Below the pieces are notes generated by a model that was given only the letters and a program-made list of their open reading frames with translations, was not told where the DNA came from and searched no databases. Of a DNA stretch of 19,088 bases, positions 6,324-14,002 are shown piece after piece; position 1 is the first letter of the stretch, and each line of letters opens with the position of its first letter. The translations under genes were made by a program, and so were the position numbers. This stretch comes from Bdellovibrionales bacterium (GTDB lineage: Bacteria > Bdellovibrionota > Bdellovibrionia > Bdellovibrionales > UBA1609), in assembly GCA_020435025.1 (NCBI GenBank), contig JAGRAG010000206.1, positions 1-19,088 on the forward strand. Direction: 5' to 3'.

Positions 6324-6429
6324 TTATTCCCGTATTCAAAAGCGGGGTTGAGCGGGCGAGTAGCTACCGAAACACTTAAAATATTAATTATTTCAGATAG
6401 TTACAGTAGAGTGCCCGACTTGTTTCTAC

Positions 6430-6458
6430 TTTACAAAATCCAGCAATTTCAGTATGTT
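6430..6458 (+). promoter_or_regulatory. Candidate promoter for the phosphofructokinase gene
   Basis: TTTACA (6430-6435) and TATGTT (6453-6458) are separated by 17 bases and lie about 80 bases before the GTG start. The -35 matches consensus at 5 of 6 and the -10 at 4 of 6. A ten-base palindrome GGTATATACC (6508-6517) lies in the predicted leader; its role, if any, is unknown. Confidence 0.4.
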
Positions 6459-6540
6459 ATATGCATGCCTGAACTACCAGAGTCCACTAGACCTTAAAAA
6501 AATTTATGGTATATACCTTTTTTTCAACGGCGAGGAGAAC

Positions 6541-7533
6541 GTGGCACAATTTAATCCCCAAAATTTGCGAAATATCTGTGTGCTAACTAGTGGCGGAGAT
6601 GCCCCAGGAATGAATGCGGCCATACGAGCCGTCGTTCGCGCTGGGATCTCGAATGATTTGGGCGTTGTTGGAAGCCACCAGGGGTATTTTGGACTTATGA
6701 ACTCCGACTTCGTTTCCCTTTCCCTGCGCTCGGTAGCCAATATCATTCAGCGTGGAGGCACTTTCTTAAAAACCGGCCGCTGTCCCGAGTTTCACAACAA
6801 AGAAATTCGCCAGAGAGCCGTAGAAAACCTAAAAAGAAACAGTATTGATGCTCTTGTCGTGATTGGTGGTGATGGATCTTTAACAGCAGCTCATCTTCTT
6901 TGGGAAGAATTTCAATTTCCCGTCGTGGGTATTCCCGGCACTATTGACAACGATATGAGTGGCTGTGACGCCACCATCGGCTTTGATACTGCTGTCAACA
7001 CAGCTTTAGAGGCGATTGATAGAATCAGAGACACGGCCACTAGCCATGATCGCCTTTTTATTGTTGAGGTCATGGGACGCAATTCCGGATTTATTGCCAT
7101 CGACGTCGGTGTTGCCGGAGGAGCTGAGGGGATCTTTATTCCGGAAATACCTTTTCAGGTCGACAGCATTATCAAAAAAATCCAGCTCGGTATAAAACGA
7201 AAAAAATCCAGTAGCATTCTTATTGCGGCCGAAGGACAAAAACCAGGACGGGCTTATGATCTTGCCGAAGCGATTCGCAAAAACTCAGGAATGGAAGCCA
7301 AAGTCTGCATTCTGGGCCACATTCAAAGAGGTGGCTCTCCCTCTGCAAAAGATCGAATTTTAGGAACTCGCCTTGGAGCTGCAGCCGTCAACACACTTCT
7401 TCACGGAATCAGTGATGTTATGGTTGGAACGAGAGGTGAAGAAGTTCAGTATCAAGACATCCTGACTTGCATCAATACCAAAAGACAAATGAGCCGGGAA
7501 CTGATCGAACTTTGCGAGTTTCTTGCAAAGTAA
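6541..7533 (+). CDS. pfkA: 6-phosphofructokinase, ATP-dependent type
   Basis: This 330-residue enzyme phosphorylates fructose 6-phosphate to fructose 1,6-bisphosphate in glycolysis. Family motifs appear in order: SGGDAPGMNA (17-26), GGTFLKTGRC, the nucleotide loop IGGDGS (108-113), the catalytic PGTIDND (132-138, Asp136 as the base), MGRNSG (178-183) and HIQRGGSPSAKDR near the end. Gly112 in GGDGS and Gly133 before TIDND are the residues typical of ATP-using enzymes; pyrophosphate-dependent forms usually have Asp and Lys at these places. The start is GTG 6541, because AGGAG lies five bases upstream and homologous sequence begins just after it. The open frame extends 29 codons further upstream to an ATG at 6454 without a ribosome binding site or family-like sequence. 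It is monocistronic and converges on the efflux operon. Confidence 0.95.
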   Translation: MAQFNPQNLRNICVLTSGGDAPGMNAAIRAVVRAGISNDLGVVGSHQGYFGLMNSDFVSLSLRSVANIIQRGGTFLKTGRCPEFHNKEIRQRAVENLKRNSIDALVVIGGDGSLTAAHLLWEEFQFPVVGIPGTIDNDMSGCDATIGFDTAVNTALEAIDRIRDTATSHDRLFIVEVMGRNSGFIAIDVGVAGGAEGIFIPEIPFQVDSIIKKIQLGIKRKKSSSILIAAEGQKPGRAYDLAEAIRKNSGMEAKVCILGHIQRGGSPSAKDRILGTRLGAAAVNTLLHGISDVMVGTRGEEVQYQDILTCINTKRQMSRELIELCEFLAK

Positions 7534-7554
7534 AGTCCTCGTTTATTTTAAAAG

Positions 7555-7704
7555 CCCCTATCGTTATCAACTTCACTGATCATATGGTCTACTTCATGCT
7601 CAAACAGTCCTCGCCAGGCGGAGCGGCCATAAATGTCCGCACCGCTGCTGCGGAACTGCGCGTGAAGTAGACCATATGATCAGTGAAGCTGATAACGATA
7701 GGGG
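7555..7704. repeat. 150-nt long-hairpin element between convergent genes
   Basis: Left arm 7555-7599 and right arm 7660-7704 are 45 bases each and pair throughout except one A/C mismatch (7570/7689) and one T/G wobble (7597/7662). The 60-base loop folds further: CAGTCC (7605-7610) with GGAACTG (7652-7658), and GCGGAGCGG (7618-7626) with CCGCACCGC (7637-7645). On the plus strand the stem is followed by TTTTTT, and on the minus strand by CTTTT, so it can act as a bidirectional terminator for pfkA and the efflux operon. It is several times longer than an ordinary terminator stem, and the loop is GC-rich compared with its surroundings. A mobile palindromic element is the alternative; no target-site duplication is evident. 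Confidence 0.85.
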
Positions 7705-7727
7705 TTTTTTAATAGAACTTCGCGGGG

Positions 7728-10700
7728 TCAGATAAATCCGGGGTCAGTTTCTCTGTGGGTTTTTAGGATGTCATCAACTTGTTTATCGAGATCACGACGC
7801 TTTCTGGGAAACAGCGAATAAAATACGGGTATGACGACTAAGGTAAAAACCGTCGACATAGAGACTCCGCCCAAGACCACCACAGCCATTGGGATTCGTG
7901 TTTCACTGCCAGCTCCTGTTGACAAGGCGGCGGGAACCGCTGCAGCTAATGTGGCAAATGTGGTCATGACAATAGGGCGATAGCGGAGTCTACAGGCAGT
8001 CGATAGGGCCTCCATCACACTCAGCCCTTCATCTCGAAGTTGATTTGTGAATTCAACTATCAGAATAGAATTTTTCTTAACAATACCCATGGTTAATAAG
8101 ATTCCTATCATGGAGTACACATTTAAAGTGACGCCTGCTAAGTAAAGAGCCAAGAATGAACCTGAAATACCAAAAGGAATTGCTAAAAACACTAACAAGG
8201 GGTCGGCGTAGGAATTAAACTGAGAAGAAAGCACCATATAGGACATTATTAGCCCTAAGATCATTATAAAAATAATATTAAATAACGAATCATCTAAATC
8301 TTGGGAAAACTCGATATAGTAACCCTCTGGAACTGTCGTTTTAGCAATCTCTTTAACGGCCTTAATGGCATCACCGACAACCACATTTTCCGATAAATTG
8401 GCATCTATACGTATCGCTCTCTCACGGCTTTCCCTGTAAATGTTTTGTGGGCTATTTTCGCTTTCAAAAGAGACTAAGTTTTTTAATTCAATCAACTCTC
8501 CACGATTGTTTCTAACAAGCAAATTCTCAATACTCTTTGAGTTCAAACGATCTAGTTCTTGTAGCTGAACTTGAATATTAAATCGCCTTCCACCTTGTGT
8601 GTACTGACCAGCCACGACACCACCCGTTGCAACATTGATCACCCGACTGATCTCTGCCACTTCAACACCGCGAGCTCTGGCCTCTTCTCGATTGGGAACT
8701 ATTTGAACCTCAGGCAGAGTCAATACATCATCGGAGCGAACACCCACCATCAGACCCGACTTCTCCATTTCGGCGCTCATTTTTTCATAAATCTGCTTTT
8801 GAATCTCTGGATCAGGCCCTTTGATAGAAAACTCCACAGGTGATCCGCGCCGCCCTCCAATAGAACTATTGGATCGATCTCGAATAAAGATCTTAATCCC
8901 AGTGATACTTTTCGATTCCTCTCTTAACTCTTTGGCAATCAAAAATTGAGATTTTTTCCGATCCTCACGGTTTTTTAGAATGACAACACCATTTCCTTTA
9001 TTTCCTTGCCCTCCGCGCCCAAACCCACCAACGGCAACAAAGGTTCGCAAAACATCTGAATGTTTTTGAGCAATGCTTTCAAACTGTCGTATTTTTTCAT
9101 TGGTGTACTCTAATGACTTTCCCTCAGGAGCATTAAAAACTAAAAACAACACGTTATTATCTACAGCCGGTGCAAATTCCTTTGGAACAAAACGAACAAT
9201 GAGTAAGGAAGTTAAAAACACGATGATAGAAAAAGCAACCACCGAATACTTATAAAGCATCGCCTTTTCTAAGGCTTTCTTATACCACCCCGAAGTCACC
9301 GACACGAACTTATCGACCCATCGATGAACAAAAATTCCTTTGGCAGATACACTTAGATACTGCGAGCACCTCATGGGTGTTAAAGTCAACGCTTCAAATG
9401 AGGAAATCCCAACTGCTATACACAAAGTAATGGCAAATTCAAAAAAGAACCTTCCCTCAATTCCCTCCATTAAAGTGATCGGAGAAAATATTGCAATAAG
9501 GGCTAGTGTCGTGGCTATCACCGCAAAAGTAATCTCTTTGCTTCCCAGCAAGGCCGCTTTGACTTTGTCAAAATTCTTTGCACGAAAACGTACAATGTTT
9601 TCCAACATAACAATGGCATCGTCCACAACGATACCTATTGCCAGCGACAGACCAAGCAAAGAAAATGTATTTAAAGTAAAGCTAAAGTAATGCATAAACG
9701 CAAAAGTTCCAATAACGGAAGTGGGAATGGCCAACACAATGTTAAACGTTGCGCTTAAGGAACTAAGAAAAAACCAACACACTAAACTTGTTAAAATGGC
9801 CGATAAAACAAGGTTGAAAACAAGTTCGCGCACGCTTTCTTTAATAAACAAGGTCCGATTAAAATTCACTTCTAGCTTTACGCCTTCTGGGAGACCTTTA
9901 TTAATATCCTCAATTTTTTCGATCACTCTGTCGGCAGTGGCCACGGCGTTGACTCCGCGTTGCTTTTGTACGGCCATACCCAGTGCAAATTGCGAATTAA
10001 ATCGCGAAATCCTTCTTAGGTTTTCAATGCCTTCATTGACATCTGCGACATCTTTCAGCTGCAAAGGAACATAATTGGGGCCGCCTCCCCGTCGAGAGAT
10101 CACCATATTTTTGAAATCTTGAGTTTTTTCTGCTTCACCGAGCACTCTAATCTGCTCTTCTTTATCACCATATTCAAAACGACCGGCCGGAAGCTCTAAA
10201 TGCTCCTGCTCAATGCTGCGAAGGATGTCTGTGGCCGTCAACTGATACTTTTGCAACTGATCAAACTTCATATCAATTCGCATAATCGGCTCATGGTAGC
10301 CAAAGGCTCGAATCTCAGCAATACCATCAATTGTGGAAAGGCGATCTCGGACCCGGTCCCGAAAAAGGATCATGAGCTCACGCTTGGATAGTTTTTCTGA
10401 AACAAGTGACAAAAACAAAATAGGGTCATCGGCGGCATTAGATTTTGTAACGATCGGAGGCTCCACAGATGAGGGAAGCTGCCGTTGCGCCCTACCTAAG
10501 AGAGTCTGAACCTCTTGCAAGGCAAAATCGATGTCTTTATTTAGGTCAAATTCCAGATCAATACGACCATTGCCTCGATCCGCACTTGAGGTCAACATGC
10601 GAATCCCCTCCATTGAAACCAAAATACTCTCTACGGGTTCCAATACATCTTTTTCAATAACCGCCGGCGTGGCGCCGTCATAGGCATAGTTGATAGTCAC

Positions 10701-10832
10701 TGTTGGATAATCCACATCTGGATTTTCATTGATACCCAATTCTTTAAAACCAAGCAGGCCAAAGAACAGTATGGCAAACATTAGCATCCATGCGAACACC
10801 GGCTTTCGGATTGAAATTTCCGACAAAGTCAT
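7728..10832 (-). CDS. RND-family multidrug efflux pump, inner-membrane component
   Basis: This 1034-residue protein is a full-length RND transporter of the AcrB/MexB (HAE1-like) type. It starts with the typical MTLSEISIRKPVFAWML leading into TM1 and has two large periplasmic loops. The proton relay is intact: Asp404-Asp405 in TM4 (GIVVDDAIVMLENI) and Lys920 in TM10 (MGIVKKNSILIVEF), matching Asp407/Asp408 and Lys940 of AcrB. It should export drugs or other amphiphiles in exchange for protons. The start ATG overlaps the stop of the upstream outer-membrane factor gene as TAATG; a longer open frame to 10871 lies inside that gene and is not used. A membrane-fusion protein, normally required, is not encoded in this operon. 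Substrate cannot be inferred. Confidence 0.95.
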   Translation of the reverse strand: MTLSEISIRKPVFAWMLMFAILFFGLLGFKELGINENPDVDYPTVTINYAYDGATPAVIEKDVLEPVESILVSMEGIRMLTSSADRGNGRIDLEFDLNKDIDFALQEVQTLLGRAQRQLPSSVEPPIVTKSNAADDPILFLSLVSEKLSKRELMILFRDRVRDRLSTIDGIAEIRAFGYHEPIMRIDMKFDQLQKYQLTATDILRSIEQEHLELPAGRFEYGDKEEQIRVLGEAEKTQDFKNMVISRRGGGPNYVPLQLKDVADVNEGIENLRRISRFNSQFALGMAVQKQRGVNAVATADRVIEKIEDINKGLPEGVKLEVNFNRTLFIKESVRELVFNLVLSAILTSLVCWFFLSSLSATFNIVLAIPTSVIGTFAFMHYFSFTLNTFSLLGLSLAIGIVVDDAIVMLENIVRFRAKNFDKVKAALLGSKEITFAVIATTLALIAIFSPITLMEGIEGRFFFEFAITLCIAVGISSFEALTLTPMRCSQYLSVSAKGIFVHRWVDKFVSVTSGWYKKALEKAMLYKYSVVAFSIIVFLTSLLIVRFVPKEFAPAVDNNVLFLVFNAPEGKSLEYTNEKIRQFESIAQKHSDVLRTFVAVGGFGRGGQGNKGNGVVILKNREDRKKSQFLIAKELREESKSITGIKIFIRDRSNSSIGGRRGSPVEFSIKGPDPEIQKQIYEKMSAEMEKSGLMVGVRSDDVLTLPEVQIVPNREEARARGVEVAEISRVINVATGGVVAGQYTQGGRRFNIQVQLQELDRLNSKSIENLLVRNNRGELIELKNLVSFESENSPQNIYRESRERAIRIDANLSENVVVGDAIKAVKEIAKTTVPEGYYIEFSQDLDDSLFNIIFIMILGLIMSYMVLSSQFNSYADPLLVFLAIPFGISGSFLALYLAGVTLNVYSMIGILLTMGIVKKNSILIVEFTNQLRDEGLSVMEALSTACRLRYRPIVMTTFATLAAAVPAALSTGAGSETRIPMAVVVLGGVSMSTVFTLVVIPVFYSLFPRKRRDLDKQVDDILKTHRETDPGFI

Positions 10833-12061
10833 TAAGCGATATCTCCTACAAAGGCCTTCATGGCATACCAAAGTTCAACGAGATCATGATGGATAGCTGA
10901 GTACTGCTTTTGAGTCTCTACAAGCTCATCAAAGGCTCGCATAAGATCAATGTTGTTTACCAACCCCTTATCGTACTCTAAAAGATGCAGTTTGTAGTTT
11001 CTTTCAACGACTTTTAAAGACTCCTTTAAGGCCGCTAATAAATGTTTTTTTGTTGTAAATTGATGTTCTAAGTTTTCAGCAAAGACCGTCACTTCTTTTT
11101 CCACTCTTGATTTTGAAACCATCAGTTTAGAAAGCTCAACGGACATCTGCTCGACTCTGGAGGAGGTGAGGCCAAAGTCAGTTAACGTCCAAGATACACT
11201 CACAGAGACATCCCAATCATCTTGACGTCCAAAAGCGCGACGATGCAGATAATAATTGGAATTAAGATCAACTTGTGGCCAATAGCTAGATTTTTCGAGA
11301 TCTACAAGTAATTTTTGTTGCTCTATTTTATTTGCAAGATCGTTTAAATCTGGATGATTCTTAAATCGATCTTTCCATGCCAAGGGAATGTTTTCAGCTA
11401 CAGAAAAGTCAATTTGGAATTGAGACGAATCGACAGATTCTCCAACTAATTCCCTTAAGGAGTTGTGGAAATCAAAAATTTTTTCTTCAAGAGTCAGTAG
11501 ACTCACCTCTAATTTTTTTAGCTGCGCTAAAGTAACCAAGTAATCTGTTTTTTTGTTGCGGCCAATTTTTGCCCTCTCGTTTAAACTGGCCACTCTGCGG
11601 CTGAGCCCTAATTTTTGCTCTTCTAAAAATTTCTTTTCTTGCTTCAGTTTCATAAGGCTAAAGTAGTTGTTGCTGATCTTAAAGAAATGTTGAATCTCTG
11701 CCTTACGATTCGTGGATTTTGTCACCTTAGGCAACACGTCTTCAAGTTTGCTATAGGTTCCTCGCAGTCCCCCTTTAAAAAGTGTCAAATTCATCGCTAG
11801 GCTTTGTTGATTATCAATACGATCGTATCCACTCTCGTTGACCAGCGTTTGATTTCCATAAAAATGAATGCTTTCAAAGCTTAATCTAGGAAGAAGGGTC
11901 TTGTAACTTTCTGAGACCTCAAGTTCTGTCTTTTTTAGGCTTAAAATATTTTCTTGAAAAAGCTCATGGTTTTTACGTGATCTTTCATAGAGATCTAAGA
12001 CATCTGTAGCAGAAGCACTAAAAGTTAAAATAAAAGGAATCACTAAAAAAATTCTATTCAT
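10832..12061 (-). CDS. TolC-like outer-membrane efflux protein
   Basis: This 409-residue protein has a signal peptide (MNRIFLVIPFILTFSASA) and the layout of an outer-membrane factor: two internally similar halves with long alpha-helical hairpins (for example the Lys/Glu/Leu-rich stretch around residues 130-200 and another around 300-390) and beta-strand segments (LSFESIHFYG, VDLNSNYYLHR, VSVSVSWTLTD). Trimeric TolC-like channels carry substrates from an inner-membrane pump across the outer membrane. ATG 12061 is chosen because it begins the signal peptide and has AAGAGA upstream; the open frame extends 24 codons further to a TTG without support. It is first in a two-gene operon, its stop overlapping the RND start in TAATG with GGAGAT just before, so the two products are probably made in coordinated amounts. 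Confidence 0.9.
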   Translation of the reverse strand: MNRIFLVIPFILTFSASATDVLDLYERSRKNHELFQENILSLKKTELEVSESYKTLLPRLSFESIHFYGNQTLVNESGYDRIDNQQSLAMNLTLFKGGLRGTYSKLEDVLPKVTKSTNRKAEIQHFFKISNNYFSLMKLKQEKKFLEEQKLGLSRRVASLNERAKIGRNKKTDYLVTLAQLKKLEVSLLTLEEKIFDFHNSLRELVGESVDSSQFQIDFSVAENIPLAWKDRFKNHPDLNDLANKIEQQKLLVDLEKSSYWPQVDLNSNYYLHRRAFGRQDDWDVSVSVSWTLTDFGLTSSRVEQMSVELSKLMVSKSRVEKEVTVFAENLEHQFTTKKHLLAALKESLKVVERNYKLHLLEYDKGLVNNIDLMRAFDELVETQKQYSAIHHDLVELWYAMKAFVGDIA

Positions 12062-12550
12062 CAACGATCTCTTAACTTCTGAGAGCTTTACCAATAATCT
12101 AAAAACAGTAGCACTTATTGTTTTTGACAGCAACGAGTCGAAAATAAGAAAAATTTTCTTTATTTACATAATCGTAAAAGCTCTAGAGGGAACTTCAGAA
12201 CCTTAATTTCTATCTGATCTATGGTGAAGCCGAAAGCCGTCACGGTCAGCACTCACCAAACGGAAACACAAAATTGGTTTGTCCCAGCCTCTTTTTATGA
12301 CGCGACCCCCTTTAAATCTTTATCCTAAGGCTTTTAAACTCAAAATTTCGACCTCAAATCTACAGTTCTTGATTTTTCTCTGAATTTTAGAAGGCATCAC
12401 CAACTGAAATATATTGATCATTGACCGAGTCCGGCAAAGACAGTACTTTTGCACCACCATCCATTTCGATAAAGGTATCGACAGAGAAAACAACAGCTTA
12501 TTTAATAAAAAATGGCCCTTTTTCGCCTTCGTTTGGATAAAGGAAATGAT
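12062..12550. other. Divergent intergenic region between efflux operon and substrate-binding gene
   Basis: This stretch holds no gene I can support. It must contain the promoters of the efflux operon (leftward) and the substrate-binding lipoprotein (rightward). The rightward candidate is listed separately; no convincing leftward pair was found. A 28-codon frame from 12297 lacks a ribosome binding site. No regulator gene for the pump lies here, and no known riboswitch consensus was recognised. Confidence 0.5.
12421..12449 (+). promoter_or_regulatory. Candidate promoter for the substrate-binding lipoprotein gene
   Basis: TTGACC (12421-12426) and TACTTT (12444-12449) are spaced by 17 bases, about 100 bases before the start codon. 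The -35 is strong (5 of 6), the -10 weak (3 of 6). Confidence 0.3.
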
Positions 12551-13747
12551 ATGGTTCGAATTGCTTTACTTACGTTTCTCGTTTTAATTAGCGTTGCCTG
12601 CAGCAAATCAAATCCTGATAGCAAAATAAGTGAAATCGTCGTTGGTGAGTTCAGCTCTCTGACGGGACCCCAATCTTCATTTGGAAAGTCGGCGCACAAT
12701 GGTATTAAGTTGGCTATTGAGGAAATCAACGAGTCCGGTGGAGTCAACGGTATCCCTATAAAATTGGTCTCCATCGACACCAAAGGCCTAGCAGAAAACA
12801 GCGCTCAAGCGGTGGAAACACTCGCTAAAAAGAATAAAGCCTTAGCCCTAATAGGAGAAGTCGCTAGCCATCGTTCACTGGTAGCGGCCCAAGTGGCTCA
12901 ACAGATGAGCATCCCCATGATCACCCCCACGGCCACGGCAGTTAGCATCACCAATGTTGGTGATTACATCTTTCGCGCTTGCTACATCGACCCCTTTCAG
13001 GCAAAGGTCATGGCAAAATTTGCTCTAGAAAATTTGAAAGTAAAAAAAGCGGCTGTCTTAAGAGATGTAAAGTCTGAATACAGCAAGGGCTTGGCTGAAA
13101 ACTTTATTGAAGCCTTCGAAAGAGGTGGCGGAAAAGTCGTTGCTGAGGATCAGTTTTCTTCAGGCGATATCGGCTTTACTGATCAAATCAACCATATTCG
13201 AGCGAGCAAACCTGATGCGATATACATTCCTGGATATTACTCCGAAGCTGGAAAAATTGCCCGACAATTGCGAAAAATGGGGGTGCAAGCGACACTACTT
13301 GGTAGTGACGGATGGGATAGTGAAAAACTTTTTAAGATAGGAACCGTCTCTGTCAACGGCAGCTACTTCACCAATCATTTTAGTGTGCAAAATACTGAAG
13401 AAAAGTCGGCTGAATTCGTCAGAAAGTTTCGTGAAAAGTACAAGTCCACACCCGACGGTTTAGCAGCAATGGGATATGACACCGCACTGTTGTTGGCGGC
13501 TGCTCTAAAGAAAAGTTCCGCTCTTGATCATAAGTCGATTAAAGAAGCTTTGGCCGCCACGGATAACTTTCTCGGAGTGACAGGGAAGATCCAGTTGGAT
13601 GAAAACCGAAATGCCATTAAGCCGATTGTCATTGTCAAAGTAGATGGCCCGGTGAATCGGTTCGTTACATCGATGAACCCTTCTGATGTGCCTTCGGCAC
13701 CTTTAAAAGAGATGACGTCGGCATCGGAAACACCATCATTGCAATAG
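12551..13747 (+). CDS. LivK-like (branched-chain amino acid type) substrate-binding lipoprotein
   Basis: This 398-residue protein has a signal sequence MVRIALLTFLVLISVAC; the box before Cys17 (SVAC) is slightly off-consensus but lipidation is likely. The mature part is a type I periplasmic binding fold of the Leu/Ile/Val family: VVGEFSSLTGPQSSFGKSAH, GIKLAIEEINESGGVNG, LIGEVASHRSLVAAQVAQQM, then IPMITPTATA, IYIPGYYSEA and MGYDTALLLAAAL. Such proteins capture small ligands for an ABC importer or act as sensors. No permease or ATPase genes adjoin it, so it is an orphan and its ligand cannot be inferred. ATG 12551 is preferred over 12512 because AGGA lies six bases upstream and the signal sequence begins here. 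The C-terminus has an extra Pro/Ser-rich tail. Confidence 0.9.
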   Translation: MVRIALLTFLVLISVACSKSNPDSKISEIVVGEFSSLTGPQSSFGKSAHNGIKLAIEEINESGGVNGIPIKLVSIDTKGLAENSAQAVETLAKKNKALALIGEVASHRSLVAAQVAQQMSIPMITPTATAVSITNVGDYIFRACYIDPFQAKVMAKFALENLKVKKAAVLRDVKSEYSKGLAENFIEAFERGGGKVVAEDQFSSGDIGFTDQINHIRASKPDAIYIPGYYSEAGKIARQLRKMGVQATLLGSDGWDSEKLFKIGTVSVNGSYFTNHFSVQNTEEKSAEFVRKFREKYKSTPDGLAAMGYDTALLLAAALKKSSALDHKSIKEALAATDNFLGVTGKIQLDENRNAIKPIVIVKVDGPVNRFVTSMNPSDVPSAPLKEMTSASETPSLQ

Positions 13748-13946
13748 TCACCTAACAAAATTAATACTTGTCCTCATAGTACTCATTAAACAAATCAATG
13801 AGCTATATGGATATAACTTAAAAGCTCGTGCGTTGAGCCTTCTGAAAAACTTCCTGAACTGGTAGAAACTGAGGAGCGACTTTCCTATGGATAACACAAC
13901 AATCAAGCGCCTCTATTTATATTATGATTTTATAATGTAATGCGAT

Positions 13947-13975
13947 TTGACCAGTTCCTAGAAACTTAATACACT
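13947..13975 (+). promoter_or_regulatory. Candidate promoter for the cytochrome-porin gene
   Basis: TTGACC (13947-13952) and TACACT (13970-13975) are separated by 17 bases, predicting a leader of about 20 bases that contains the GAGGTG ribosome binding site. Matches are 5 of 6 and 4 of 6. A seven-base inverted repeat, AACTGGT near 13860 and ACCAGTT at 13950-13956, places one arm over the -35. Confidence 0.45.
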
Positions 13976-14002
13976 GCATAGACTTTAAATGAGGTGAAAA
14001 AA

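Noticed and set aside
8571..10660. Several plus-strand frames of 60-117 codons
   Set aside because: They are antisense shadows inside the RND pump gene, whose minus-strand protein is full length and strongly family-like.
12241..12310. Possible riboswitch-like structure in the efflux/binding-protein intergenic region
   Set aside because: Some local complementarity (CCAA/TTGG) exists, but no cyclic-di-GMP or other riboswitch consensus could be matched.
13748..13940. Short open frames after the substrate-binding gene, including a 17-codon ORF at 13887-13940 preceded by GAGGAG
   Set aside because: The products are short and unlike known peptides; the longer frame (to about 13865) has no plausible start codon.
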